A program made the translations under genes and the position numbers. The notes under the pieces are model-generated. The model was given only the letters and a program-made list of their open reading frames with translations. It ran no database searches and was not told the DNA's origin. A stretch of 64,000 nucleotides of DNA. Source: Paraburkholderia flava (GTDB lineage: Bacteria > Pseudomonadota > Gammaproteobacteria > Burkholderiales > Burkholderiaceae). Below, piece after piece: positions 28,793-37,214 of this stretch; within the stretch, counting starts at the first letter, position 1; every line of letters begins with the position of its first letter. Location: the NCBI RefSeq assembly GCF_004359985.1, contig NZ_SMRO01000003.1:363523-427522 (forward strand), read 5' to 3'.

Positions 28793-31196
28793 AGTGCGCC
28801 GCGTCACCAGTGTCAGCAGCATCGTCGCGCGCGTGCTGGTGTCGACGGTCGGCGTGACGGCCGTGCTGCTGCTCGTGCTGCTGGCGGCCGCGAGCGCCAA
28901 CACCGAATTCTTCGACCGCTACTACGGCTGGCTCTACGCGGCCAATATCGCGGTCGCGCTGATCTTCATGCTGATCGTTGCGGTGCTGGTCGGCATCATC
29001 GCGCTGCGGCTGCGGCGCGGGAAGTTCGGCACGCGGCTGCTCGCGAAGCTCGCATTCTTCTTTGCGCTGGTCGGCGTAGTGCCGGGCGGCATCATCTACG
29101 TCGTGTCGTATCAGTTCGTGTCGCGCAGTATCGAGTCGTGGTTCGACGTGAACGTCGAGACCGCGCTGACGTCGGGTCTGAACCTCGGACGCGGGATGCT
29201 CGACGCGTCGCTATCCGATCTGCAGACCAAGGGCCGCTTGATGGCCGAGCAGATCGCGAGCGCCGATTCCGCCGGCACGACGCTGACGCTGCTGCGGCTG
29301 CGCGATCAGTTCGGCGTGCAGGATGCGACCATCGTCGAGCCGGTGCGCAGCATGTCGGGCGCGACACCGGACATGCACGTCGTCGCGCAGGCATCGAGCA
29401 ACTTCTCGTCGCTGGTGCCGAACGATCTGCCGACGCCGCTGATGATCGATCAGGCACGCGGCCGCGGGTTCGCGGCGATCGAAGGCGAGGTGGACGGCGA
29501 TCCGCAGGAGCACGGCGCGAAGGGCGCGTTGCGGCTGCGCATCGTGCAGCGCATTCCCGATTCGAACGCGTCGCTACTGCAGCCGACCGAGCGCTTCCTG
29601 CAACTCACGCAGCCCGTGTCGCCGACGCTCGCGCGCAACGCCGATGCGGTGCAGCGCGCGTATCGCGAGTATCAGGAGAAATCGCTCGGCCGCACGGGGC
29701 TGCGCAAGATGTACATCGGCACGCTGACGCTCGCGCTGTTCCTCGCCACGTTTATCGCAATGATGATTGCGCTCGCGCTCGGCAACCAGCTCGCGCGGCC
29801 GCTGTTCCTGCTCGCGCAGGGCACGAAGGAAGTGACCGAAGGCGACTACACGCCGAAGCGCGAAATCAAATCGCGTGACGAACTCGGCTTCCTGACGCAG
29901 TCGTTCAACGCGATGACGCGGCAGCTTTCCGAAGCGCGCGCGCTGGTCGAGAACAACCGTATCGCGCTCGAACATTCGAAGGCGTATCTCGAGAGCATTC
30001 TCGCGAACCTCACGGCCGGCGTGTTCGTGTTCGATCGCCAGTTCCGGCTGACCACCGCGAACCGCGGTGCCGAGCGGATTTTCCGGCAGCCGTTCCAGGC
30101 GCTGCTCGGCGCGTCGCTCGACCGCATTGGCGTGCTGACCGACTTCGGCGCGATGGTCCGCAAGGCGTTTGCCGATCGCGACGCGGCGAGCCGCGACGGT
30201 GACGCCGGCGGACACTGGCAGCAGCAGTTCTCGGTTGAGGTGCCGGGCGAAACCGATCCGCTCACGCTGCTCGTGCGTGGCGCTCGTCTGGTGTCGGCGG
30301 TCGAGGGCAGCGTCGCCGATCCGCAGACGTCGGGCTACGTGGTCGTGTTCGACGACATCTCCGACGTGATCTCCGCGCAGCGTTCGATCGCGTGGGGCGA
30401 AGTCGCGCGGCGTCTCGCACACGAAATCAAGAATCCGCTGACGCCGATCCAGCTGTCGGCCGAACGCTTGCAGATGAAGCTCGCGGACAAGCTCACGCCG
30501 TCGGATGCCGACGTGCTGAAACGTGGCGCGACGACAATCGTGAATCAGGTCGCCGCGATGAAGCAGATGGTCGACAATTTCCGCGACTACGCGCGCACGC
30601 CACCCGCAGTGCTCGCGAACCTGCAACTGAACGAACTGGTCAGCGAAGTGCTAACGCTCTACGGCATCGAGGAAGGCAAGAGCGCGATCGCGGTCGAGCT
30701 CGCGGAACTGCCGGTGATTCGCGGCGACGCGACGCAGTTGCGTCAGGTGATCCACAACCTGCTGCAGAATGCGCAGGACGCAGTGGCCGATACGTTGGAG
30801 CCTCGTGTGTTGCTCGAGACGAGGACAGTAGAATACGGAGACCCCGACGCGGAAGGGAAGGTGCGCGTCGCGGTGCGGCTCACGGTCACGGACAACGGAC
30901 CAGGGTTTCCCGCGCGCATTCTGACGCGCGCATTCGAACCTTACGTGACGACCAAGGCCAAAGGAACAGGGCTTGGTCTGGCGATGGTCAAGAAGATTGT
31001 CGATGAACACGGTGCACGCATCGACATACGCAACCGGATGAGAGCCGGCGACGTGGTCGAGGGCGCGCAGATTTCGATTCTCTTTCTTCAACTCGCAGAC
31101 GATGCTGCGGCGCCCGGCGCAGGGCCGCATGCGACGCAAGGTGGTGGTGCGTCGCAGGGAACGACAAAAGCAACAGTGCAGACAAGGGCAGCGTAA
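28782..31196 (+). CDS. NtrY-like membrane sensor histidine kinase
   Basis: An 804-residue inner-membrane kinase. Two N-terminal membrane segments (about 25-45, 50-75) and a third (about 85-110) bound a periplasmic region, another membrane segment lies near 310-335, then HAMP (~335-385), PAS (~400-500), HisKA with phospho-acceptor His near residue 547 (RLAHEIKNPLTP) and HATPase with NLLQNAQDA, DNGPGFP and TKAKGTGLGLAM boxes. The architecture is that of NtrY. Known of the family: senses nitrogen, redox or envelope state. GTG start overlapping DUF4390. Partner regulator follows with no gap. Confidence 0.9.
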   Translation: MLNRVRRVTSVSSIVARVLVSTVGVTAVLLLVLLAAASANTEFFDRYYGWLYAANIAVALIFMLIVAVLVGIIALRLRRGKFGTRLLAKLAFFFALVGVVPGGIIYVVSYQFVSRSIESWFDVNVETALTSGLNLGRGMLDASLSDLQTKGRLMAEQIASADSAGTTLTLLRLRDQFGVQDATIVEPVRSMSGATPDMHVVAQASSNFSSLVPNDLPTPLMIDQARGRGFAAIEGEVDGDPQEHGAKGALRLRIVQRIPDSNASLLQPTERFLQLTQPVSPTLARNADAVQRAYREYQEKSLGRTGLRKMYIGTLTLALFLATFIAMMIALALGNQLARPLFLLAQGTKEVTEGDYTPKREIKSRDELGFLTQSFNAMTRQLSEARALVENNRIALEHSKAYLESILANLTAGVFVFDRQFRLTTANRGAERIFRQPFQALLGASLDRIGVLTDFGAMVRKAFADRDAASRDGDAGGHWQQQFSVEVPGETDPLTLLVRGARLVSAVEGSVADPQTSGYVVVFDDISDVISAQRSIAWGEVARRLAHEIKNPLTPIQLSAERLQMKLADKLTPSDADVLKRGATTIVNQVAAMKQMVDNFRDYARTPPAVLANLQLNELVSEVLTLYGIEEGKSAIAVELAELPVIRGDATQLRQVIHNLLQNAQDAVADTLEPRVLLETRTVEYGDPDAEGKVRVAVRLTVTDNGPGFPARILTRAFEPYVTTKAKGTGLGLAMVKKIVDEHGARIDIRNRMRAGDVVEGAQISILFLQLADDAAAPGAGPHATQGGGASQGTTKATVQTRAA

Positions 31197-31886
31197 ATGG
31201 CAACCATCCTGGTGGTAGACGACGAAATGGGCATCCGGGAATTGCTCTCGGAGATCCTGAGCGACGAAGGGCATCTCGTGGAGGTGGCGGAGAACGCGCA
31301 GGAAGCGCGCGAACTCCGGCAACGCCAGGCGCCCGATCTGGTGCTGCTCGATATCTGGATGCCCGATACCGACGGCGTCACGTTGCTGAAAGAGTGGGCC
31401 GCGCAGGGGCAGCTCACGATGCCCGTCATCATGATGTCCGGCCACGCAACCATCGACACCGCCGTCGAAGCGACGAAGATCGGCGCGCTCAATTTTCTTG
31501 AGAAGCCGATCGCGTTGCAGAAGCTGCTGAAGGCAGTCGAACAGGGACTCGCGCGCGGCAATGCGGCGCCGGCACCTGGCGGCACTGCTGCGAAGCCGGC
31601 GTTGCCGGCGGGTAGCGCATCGGTTGCATCGGCGGCCGCACTGCCGATGCTGTCGAGCGACGGTATCGGCGGCGGCACGTTGCCGAGCCAGACTGCGGCG
31701 ATCTCGTTCGACATTCCGCTGCGCGATGCACGCGACGCATTCGAGCGCGCATACTTCGAATACCATCTCGCGCGCGAAAACGGCAGCATGACGCGCGTCG
31801 CGGAGAAGACTGGGCTCGAGCGTACGCACCTGTATCGCAAGCTCAAGCAGCTGGGTGTCGATCTCGGCAAGAACAAGGGCGAGTGA
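31197..31886 (+). CDS. Response regulator, REC plus Fis-type HTH, no AAA+ domain
   Basis: A 229-residue partner of the kinase just upstream (stop TAA touches ATG). Receiver domain with acidic pair DD8-9, phospho-acceptor Asp52 (LLDIWMPD) and Lys near 103 (FLEKPI), then a 60-residue Ala/Gly/Pro linker, then a Fis-like HTH (SMTRVAEKTGLERTHLYRKL). Alpha-proteobacterial NtrX carries a sigma-54 AAA+ ATPase between these domains; here there is none and no frameshift trace. It can bind DNA but cannot by itself activate sigma-54 polymerase. Confidence 0.9.
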   Translation: MATILVVDDEMGIRELLSEILSDEGHLVEVAENAQEARELRQRQAPDLVLLDIWMPDTDGVTLLKEWAAQGQLTMPVIMMSGHATIDTAVEATKIGALNFLEKPIALQKLLKAVEQGLARGNAAPAPGGTAAKPALPAGSASVASAAALPMLSSDGIGGGTLPSQTAAISFDIPLRDARDAFERAYFEYHLARENGSMTRVAEKTGLERTHLYRKLKQLGVDLGKNKGE

Positions 31887-31927
31887 ACGTCGGCTTGCCC
31901 CTCCGGCAGGAATTTTTCCGCAGGGGC

Positions 31928-31956
31928 TTGAGCGAGGCTTGTCGCTTTGCTATACT
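31928..31956 (+). promoter_or_regulatory. Sigma-70 promoter of tRNA-Phe
   Basis: TTGAGC (31928-31933), 17-base spacer, TATACT (31951-31956); the mature tRNA begins 14 bases after the -10. Near-consensus elements. Confidence 0.8.
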
Positions 31957-31970
31957 CTCGCTTCTTCGTT

Positions 31971-32046
31971 GGCCCGGTAGCTCAGTTGGTAGAGCAGCGG
32001 ATTGAAAATCCGCGTGTCGGTGGTTCGATTCCGCCCCAGGCCACCA
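31971..32046 (+). tRNA. tRNA-Phe (anticodon GAA)
   Basis: A 76-nt cloverleaf with encoded CCA: D-arm GCTCAGTTGGTAGAGC, anticodon stem GCGGA/TCCGC with loop TTGAAAA, T-arm GGTGG-TTCGATT-CCGCC. The acceptor strands GGCCCGG and CCAGGCC leave position 5 (C) opposite position 68 (A), a mismatch in an otherwise perfect helix. Confidence 0.95.
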
Positions 32047-32053
32047 GAATTCA

Positions 32054-32086
32054 GCCCCAGGAGATCGCAAGATTCCTGGGGCTTTT
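32054..32086 (+). terminator. Rho-independent terminator of tRNA-Phe
   Basis: Stem GCCCCAGGA / TCCTGGGGC (32054-32062, 32074-32082) followed by TTTT, 8 bases after the tRNA. Confidence 0.88.
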
Positions 32087-32320
32087 CTTATGTTGGATCC
32101 GAAGCGTCGCACGCGATGCGGCGCCTCCGGTACGCGAGAAGAAGGCGGCCCGCCAGCGGCGCTTTCGGTGCGATGATAAAATCGCACGTTTTCAAGGACT
32201 TGCTGGCGTTGCCGTGAGCGTGCCCGCAGGTCCTTTATGTTTGGGTGCGCGACGTTCGGGTGAGTGCCGCCAATCCATGGATACGCGGCCCGGCGATCAG
32301 CGGTATAAGCGTGCAGCGCG

Positions 32321-32373
32321 TTGCGTGCAAAACGCGCGACCTATACTGCACGAGCCGGCATCGTGCCGGCTCG
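32321..32373 (+). promoter_or_regulatory. Putative queC promoter with 10-bp leader hairpin
   Basis: TTGCGT (32321-32326) and TATACT (32342-32347) are 15 bases apart, a little short. Around the predicted transcription start lies a perfect hairpin, CGAGCCGGCA (32351-32360) / TGCCGGCTCG (32364-32373), with a TCG loop. No T run follows, so it is not a simple terminator. It may stabilise the leader or bind a regulator. Confidence 0.45.
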
Positions 32374-32454
32374 CATCGCGCGATGGCGTCGGGCATGGCA
32401 CGACGACCACACGATCACGCGACGTACGGCACTCATCATTCACGGAGCTTCACG

Positions 32455-33186
32455 GTGATCCGCAAAGACGCTAAGAACAGCGCGCTGGTGCTGTTTTCGG
32501 GCGGCCAGGACTCGGCCACCTGCCTCGCCTGGGCACTCGATCGATATGAAACGGTCGAAACGCTCGGCTTCGATTACGGCCAGCGACATCGCGTCGAACT
32601 CGAATGCCGCGACGGTTTCCGCCAGGCGATGGTGCAGGGGTTTCCCGCGTGGGCCGAACGGCTCGGCGACGATCACACGATCGATCTGTCGGTACTCGGC
32701 GCGATCAGCGAAACCGCGATGACGCGCGAGATCCAGATCGAAGCCACCGCGAACGGTCTGCCGAATACGTTTGTGCCCGGCCGCAACCTGATGTTCATGA
32801 CGATCGCCGCGGCGATCGCTTACCGGCGCGGCTTGAAGGTCATCGTCGGCGGGATGTGCGAGACCGATTTTTCGGGCTACCCCGATTGCCGCGACGACAC
32901 GATGAAAGCGCTGCAGGTCGCGCTTAATCTCGGCATGGACACGCGACTGCTGCTCGAAACGCCGTTGATGTGGCTCGACAAGGCCGACACATGGCGTCTC
33001 GCGCACGAGCTGGGCGGCGACGAGCTGGTCGAGCTGGTTCGCGTCGAGACGCACACGTGCTATCTCGGCGAGCGGTCCGAATTGCACGCATGGGGTTTCG
33101 GTTGCGGCGAGTGTCCGGCGTGCCGTCTGCGCAAGCGCGGCTACGACGCGTATCTCGCCGGCGAGCAGGTCACGGCGCCGGCGTGA
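32455..33186 (+). CDS. queC: 7-cyano-7-deazaguanine (preQ0) synthase
   Basis: A 243-residue enzyme that converts 7-carboxy-7-deazaguanine to preQ0 with ATP and ammonia, in queuosine tRNA-modification biosynthesis. PP-loop SGGQDSATC near residue 15 and a C-terminal zinc site built from Cys in CYLGERSE and the [12 protein letters not shown] cluster. GTG start at 32455 chosen because GGAG (32444-32447) is 7 bases upstream and the protein then begins at the family position. First gene of queC-queE-queD. Confidence 0.95.
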   Translation: MIRKDAKNSALVLFSGGQDSATCLAWALDRYETVETLGFDYGQRHRVELECRDGFRQAMVQGFPAWAERLGDDHTIDLSVLGAISETAMTREIQIEATANGLPNTFVPGRNLMFMTIAAAIAYRRGLKVIVGGMCETDFSGYPDCRDDTMKALQVALNLGMDTRLLLETPLMWLDKADTWRLAHELGGDELVELVRVETHTCYLGERSELHAWGFGCGECPACRLRKRGYDAYLAGEQVTAPA

Positions 33187-33246
33187 AGCACCGGCATCAA
33201 CGCCAACTAGCTTGAGTTTCACCAGGAAGGAATCAGGAAGCAAAGC

Positions 33247-33879
33247 ATGACGTACGCGGTCAAGGAAATCTTCTACACGTTGCAGGGCGAGGGCGCGAAT
33301 GCCGGGCGTCCGGCCGTGTTCTGCCGGTTCGCCGGCTGCAACCTGTGGTCCGGTCGCGAAGAAGATCGGGCGAGCGCCGTGTGCCGCTTCTGCGATACCG
33401 ATTTCGTCGGTACCGATGGTGAGAACGGCGGCAAGTACCGCACCGCCGACGAACTCGTCGCGATGATCGCGTCGCTGTGGCCGCAGGGCGAAGACAACCG
33501 CTTCGTCGTATGCACGGGCGGCGAGCCGATGCTGCAGATCGACGCGCCGTTCGCCGACGCATTGCATGCAGCCGGCTTCGAAATCGCGATCGAAACCAAC
33601 GGTTCGCTGCCGGTGCTCGACACGATCGACTGGATCTGCGTGAGCCCGAAAGCCGACGCGCCGCTCGTCGTGACCCAAGGCAACGAATTGAAGGTGGTGG
33701 TGCCGCAGGACAACCAGCGCCTCGCCGACTACGCGAAGCTCGACTTCGATTATTTCCTCGTTCAGCCGATGGACGGCCCGTCGCGCGACTTCAACACGAA
33801 GCTCGCGATCGACTGGTGCAAGCGCCATCCGCAGTGGCGCCTGTCGATGCAGACTCACAAGTACCTGAACATTCCCTGA
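33247..33879 (+). CDS. queE: 7-carboxy-7-deazaguanine synthase
   Basis: A 210-residue radical SAM enzyme making the deazapurine ring of queuosine. The cluster-binding Cys follow a CX14CX2C pattern (first Cys in AGCNLWSG, then CRFC) instead of the canonical CX3CX2C, as known for the Burkholderia-type QueE. TGGEPMLQ and the N-terminal FYTLQGEGANAGR substrate motif are present. It lies between queC (60-base gap) and queD (immediately adjacent). Confidence 0.95.
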   Translation: MTYAVKEIFYTLQGEGANAGRPAVFCRFAGCNLWSGREEDRASAVCRFCDTDFVGTDGENGGKYRTADELVAMIASLWPQGEDNRFVVCTGGEPMLQIDAPFADALHAAGFEIAIETNGSLPVLDTIDWICVSPKADAPLVVTQGNELKVVVPQDNQRLADYAKLDFDYFLVQPMDGPSRDFNTKLAIDWCKRHPQWRLSMQTHKYLNIP

Positions 33880-34332
33880 TTGACCGTGCTGACCATTACC
33901 CGAAAACTCGAATTCGATGCGGGCCACCGCATTCCCGATCACCGCAGCCAGTGCCGCAATCTGCACGGGCATCGTTACGTGCTCGAAATCACGCTGCAAG
34001 GCGATCTGGTCGAAACGGAAGGCGCGCCGGATCGCGGCATGGTGATGGACTTCGCCGACGTGAAGTCGCTCGCGATGGAGCATCTCGTCAACCTGTGGGA
34101 CCACGCGTTTCTCGTCTATGAAGGCGACTCGCGTGTGCGCGAGTTTCTCGACTCGATGCCCGGTCACAAGACCGTCGTGCTCGACCGCATCCCGACCGTC
34201 GAAAACCTCGCCGCGGTCGCGTTCGAAATCCTCGCCGACATCTACGACGCCCACTACGGCGTGAACCTGCGCCTGCAGCACGTACGTTTGTACGAAACAC
34301 CGAACTGCTGGGCGGACGTCGTTCGCGACTAA
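33880..34332 (+). CDS. queD: 6-carboxy-5,6,7,8-tetrahydropterin synthase
   Basis: A 150-residue pterin-fold enzyme that converts dihydroneopterin triphosphate to carboxytetrahydropterin, upstream of QueE in the pathway. Zinc-binding His in AGHRIPDH and LHGHRY, catalytic Cys in CRNLHGH, and the conserved Glu in LYETPN. The TTG at 33880 directly follows the queE stop; a GTG at 33886 is an alternative start. Either way, tight coupling to queE is implied. Confidence 0.94.
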   Translation: MTVLTITRKLEFDAGHRIPDHRSQCRNLHGHRYVLEITLQGDLVETEGAPDRGMVMDFADVKSLAMEHLVNLWDHAFLVYEGDSRVREFLDSMPGHKTVVLDRIPTVENLAAVAFEILADIYDAHYGVNLRLQHVRLYETPNCWADVVRD

Positions 34333-34381
34333 CGCGTTATTGTCACGGTATGATCGCCCCGACAACCACACGGAGCGAGAC

Positions 34382-34513
34382 ATGCCGGTTACCACGCTAC
34401 GCGGCGCACGTCGTTCGACCCCGGTCCTTGCCGGGCTGACCCAGCGCCGCTCCTCTCCGCTCGCCCGCCTTCGCGGCGGCGCAGTGCCCACCTGCACAAG
34501 GGGCACGCGATGA
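34382..34513 (+). CDS. 43-residue leader frame coupled to the aldolase gene
   Basis: The ATG at 34382 has GGAG 6 bases upstream (34372-34375), a better ribosome site than that of the aldolase itself. The frame (MPVTTLRGARRSTPV..., Arg/Thr/Pro-rich) ends in ATGA, so its stop overlaps the aldolase ATG at 34510. No family is recognised. It is either a leader peptide that delivers ribosomes by coupling or a fortuitous frame. Confidence 0.45.
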   Translation: MPVTTLRGARRSTPVLAGLTQRRSSPLARLRGGAVPTCTRGTR

Positions 34514-35292
34514 GCACCTTCACGAATCCGCTGAAGCAACGTCTGCGCGAACCCGATCCGCTGTATGGGTTGTGGCTGTCGCTCGGCAGCGACGCCGCCG
34601 CCGAAGCGCTCGCGCATGCCGGTTTCGACTGGCTGCTGATCGACATGGAACACGCGCCGAACGACAGCGGCGACGTCACGTCGCAGTTGCGCGCGATCGC
34701 CGCCGCGCATCTGCCGAGCGAGCCGGTCGTGCGCGTGCCGGCCACCGACGGCTGGCTCGTCAAACGCGTGCTCGATGCGGGCGCGCGCACGCTGATGTTC
34801 CCGAACATCGAATCCGCCGACGAAGCCGCGCACGCCGTGCGCCTCACCCGCTATCCGGACGCGCATATGCCGGACGGCCAGCGCGGCGTCGCGGGCGCGG
34901 TGCGCGCGGCGGCGTACGGCATGCGGCGCGACTACGTGCAGAACGCCAACGCGCAGATCGCGACGATCGTGCAGATCGAGTCGGCGCGCGCGGTCGATGC
35001 GGTCGACGAAATCGCGGCGACGCCGGGCGTCGACTGCCTGTTCGTCGGTCCCGCCGATCTCGCGGCGAGCCTCGGCCATCTCGGCGATTCGAAGCATCCG
35101 GAAGTGCAGGCGGCGATCACGCGCATCTCGGAAGCGGCGCACCGCGCCGGCATCGCGACCGGCATCTTCGCGCTCGACGTGGCGGGCGCACGGCAGTATC
35201 GCGACGCGGGTTTCCGTTTCATTGCACTCGCGGCGGACGTGATGTGGCTGTTGCGCTCGACCCGTCAGGCGCTGCAGGAGGCACGGTCATGA
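34510..35292 (+). CDS. HpcH/HpaI-family class II aldolase
   Basis: A 260-residue metal-dependent aldolase like HpaI (4-hydroxy-2-oxoheptanedioate aldolase) or its 2-keto-3-deoxy sugar-acid relatives. Seen: GLWLSLGSDAAAEALA, LLIDMEHAPND (catalytic/metal region), RVPATDGWLVKRVLDAGA, the metal Glu in QIESARAVD and Asp in FVGPADLAASLG. No degradation-pathway neighbours, so the substrate is open. It ends in ATGA shared with the Sel1 gene, so the two are co-translated. Confidence 0.88.
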   Translation: MSTFTNPLKQRLREPDPLYGLWLSLGSDAAAEALAHAGFDWLLIDMEHAPNDSGDVTSQLRAIAAAHLPSEPVVRVPATDGWLVKRVLDAGARTLMFPNIESADEAAHAVRLTRYPDAHMPDGQRGVAGAVRAAAYGMRRDYVQNANAQIATIVQIESARAVDAVDEIAATPGVDCLFVGPADLAASLGHLGDSKHPEVQAAITRISEAAHRAGIATGIFALDVAGARQYRDAGFRFIALAADVMWLLRSTRQALQEARS

Positions 35293-35984
35293 TTCGAAGT
35301 TTCACGCGCGTCGCGAGCGTGACCGTGGCTGCTGCTGTGCTGCTCGCGGCCGGCCCCGCGTTCGCGCAGACGAAAAGCCCAAAGCACGACATCGCCACCG
35401 ACACAGCCGTCGCCGACTACAACGCCGGCAACCTGAGTGCCGCGCTGGTCGAGTTCCGCAAGGCCGCCGAACACGGCAGCCGGCTCGCGGAATTCAACTA
35501 CGCGATGATGCTGCTCAACGGCGAAGGCACGGCGGTGGACGCCGACGAAGGCAAGAAGTGGCTGCGCAAGGCCGCCGACGCGAACATGTCGCATGCTCAA
35601 TACGTGTACGGCAAGATGTACGACGATGGCGAGTTCGTCGGACGCGATCCGGTCGAAGCGCATCGATGGTTTCTGAAGGCCGCGCAGCAGGGTCACGTGC
35701 TGGCCGAGCTCGCGCTGGCGAACCAGTTCCTCGACGGTCGCGGTACGACGCGCGACAACCATCAGGCGTTCGTCTGGTACAAGAAGGCGGCCGAGGGCGG
35801 CGACATGACCGCGCAGTATGTGGCGGGCTCGTTCTACGAGCGCGGCGGCGATGGGGTGGAGCGCAACCTGAACGTCGCGCGTGCGTACTATGCGGCGGCG
35901 GCGGCGCAGGGCGATCCGGCCGCGCGTCTGAAGTATCAGCAACTGTCAACGCAGTTGATGAACGAAGCACCGAAGAAGCCGTGA
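35289..35984 (+). CDS. Exported Sel1-repeat (TPR-like) protein
   Basis: A 231-residue protein with a signal peptide (VASVTVAAAVLLAAGPAFA, cleavage near residue 26) and about four Sel1-like repeats: YNAGNLSAALVEFRKAAEHG, GKKWLRKAADANMSHAQYV, AHRWFLKAAQQGHVLAELAL and FVWYKKAAEGGDMTAQYVAG. Known of the family: alpha/alpha solenoids that mediate protein contacts in the envelope. The 4-base overlap with the aldolase suggests one transcript, though no functional link is evident. Confidence 0.87.
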   Translation: MIRSFTRVASVTVAAAVLLAAGPAFAQTKSPKHDIATDTAVADYNAGNLSAALVEFRKAAEHGSRLAEFNYAMMLLNGEGTAVDADEGKKWLRKAADANMSHAQYVYGKMYDDGEFVGRDPVEAHRWFLKAAQQGHVLAELALANQFLDGRGTTRDNHQAFVWYKKAAEGGDMTAQYVAGSFYERGGDGVERNLNVARAYYAAAAAQGDPAARLKYQQLSTQLMNEAPKKP

Positions 35985-36055
35985 TGTCGTGATGTGAACG
36001 CAGCGTGCGGCTGTTTTATGGACATGCCGCACGCAGTCAGTTCGAGAGACTAGCG

Positions 36056-37204
36056 CTAACTCTGCATCAACCGCTTCTGCCGCGCGACGCTCATGATCAA
36101 ACCGATCGCGACGCCGAGCGTAGTCAGCGCAGTGCCCCCGTAACTCATGAACGGCAACGGCACGCCGACCACCGGCAGGATGCCGCTCACCATCCCGATG
36201 TTGACGAACGCGTAGGTGAAGAACGCCATCGTCAGCGAGCCGGCCAGCAGCCGGCCGAACAGCGTCGCACCGTTCGCCGCGATGTACAGCCCGCGCGCGA
36301 TCAGCGCCATGTACAGCACCAGCAGCACGATCCCACCCGCCAGCCCGAACTCCTCGGAGAACACCGCGAAGATGAAGTCGGTGTGCTTTTCGGGGATGAA
36401 CTCGAGGTGCGCCTGCGTGCCCTTCAACCAGCCTTTGCCGAGCGCACCGCCGGAGCCGATCGCGATCACCGCCTGAATCGTGTGGAAGCCCTTGCCGAGC
36501 GGATCGGAGGTCGGGTCGAGCAGCGTGCAGATGCGGTGCTTCTGGTAATCGTGCATCAGCGGCCACGTGACTTCGGGCTGACAGATCCGGTCCTGGAACG
36601 CGGCGATCGAACCGACCGCGATCACGCACGCGATCAGCACCGGCACGATCAGTTTGAAGCTCAAGCCTGCGAAGTAGATCACGAAGAGCCCGGACGCGAA
36701 CACCAGCACGGCGGTGCCGAGGTCCGGCTGCTTCGCGATCAGTGCGACCGGCAGCATCAGAATGATGATCCCGACCAGATAGTCGTACCAGCGCATCACG
36801 CCTTCGCGTCGCTGGTAGTACCACGCGAGCATCAGCGGCGTGGCGATCTTCAGAATCTCAGACGGCTGGATCACGACGCCGACGTTGATCCACCGCTTCG
36901 CGCCCTTGCGCGTGAGCCCGAACGCCGCGACAGCAACGAGCAGCGCGATACCGAACGTATAGAGCGGTACCGCGAAGCGCATCAGCGTGGTCGGCGGCAC
37001 GTTCGCGAGGCCCCACATCAACACGAAGGTCAGCAGGATGTTGCGCAGCTGGTCCTCGACGCGACCCGGCACGTCGAGACTCGCGCTGTACAGCGTGACG
37101 ATGCCGACACACAGCAGCAGGAACACCGTCAGCGCGAGCGGGCGGTCGAAGCCCGCGAACATCCGCTTGAGGTGGTCGATCGAGGCGCGCTTGTCGAATT
37201 GCAT
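36056..37204 (-). CDS. rodA: Rod-shape peptidoglycan glycosyltransferase RodA
   Basis: A 382-residue SEDS-family inner-membrane polymerase with about ten membrane segments that polymerises glycan strands with PBP2 during cell elongation. Seen: LVFASGLFVIYFAG, HTDFIFAVFSEEFGL and VGVPLPFMSYGGT, all SEDS signatures. The ATG at 37204 has AAGGAG 7 bases upstream; a longer frame to 37543 lies inside mrdA and is rejected. Last gene of the mreB-mreC-mreD-mrdA-rodA order, 10 bases after mrdA. Confidence 0.96.
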   Translation of the reverse strand: MQFDKRASIDHLKRMFAGFDRPLALTVFLLLCVGIVTLYSASLDVPGRVEDQLRNILLTFVLMWGLANVPPTTLMRFAVPLYTFGIALLVAVAAFGLTRKGAKRWINVGVVIQPSEILKIATPLMLAWYYQRREGVMRWYDYLVGIIILMLPVALIAKQPDLGTAVLVFASGLFVIYFAGLSFKLIVPVLIACVIAVGSIAAFQDRICQPEVTWPLMHDYQKHRICTLLDPTSDPLGKGFHTIQAVIAIGSGGALGKGWLKGTQAHLEFIPEKHTDFIFAVFSEEFGLAGGIVLLVLYMALIARGLYIAANGATLFGRLLAGSLTMAFFTYAFVNIGMVSGILPVVGVPLPFMSYGGTALTTLGVAIGLIMSVARQKRLMQS

Positions 37205-37214
37205 GCCTTTCTCC

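Larger units (their letters stand above)
32047..32454 (+). other. Region between tRNA-Phe and queC
   Basis: No gene supported. It contains the tRNA terminator (32054-32086) and the queC promoter/hairpin (32321-32373). In-frame sequence upstream of queC from 32245 has no start with a ribosome site and is treated as leader. Confidence 0.6.

Noticed and set aside
32087..32454. preQ1 riboswitch before queC
   Set aside because: No C-rich loop plus A-rich tail of preQ1-I and no preQ1-II pattern; only a plain hairpin is present.
32440..35142. 900-residue minus-strand open frame across queC-queE-queD and the aldolase
   Set aside because: Runs antisense to four well-supported genes and has shadow composition.
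34572..35984. 470-residue plus-strand frame giving the Sel1 protein a long N-terminus
   Set aside because: The extension lies out of frame inside the aldolase and is Arg-rich. The signal peptide begins at the ATG at 35289, which overlaps the aldolase stop.
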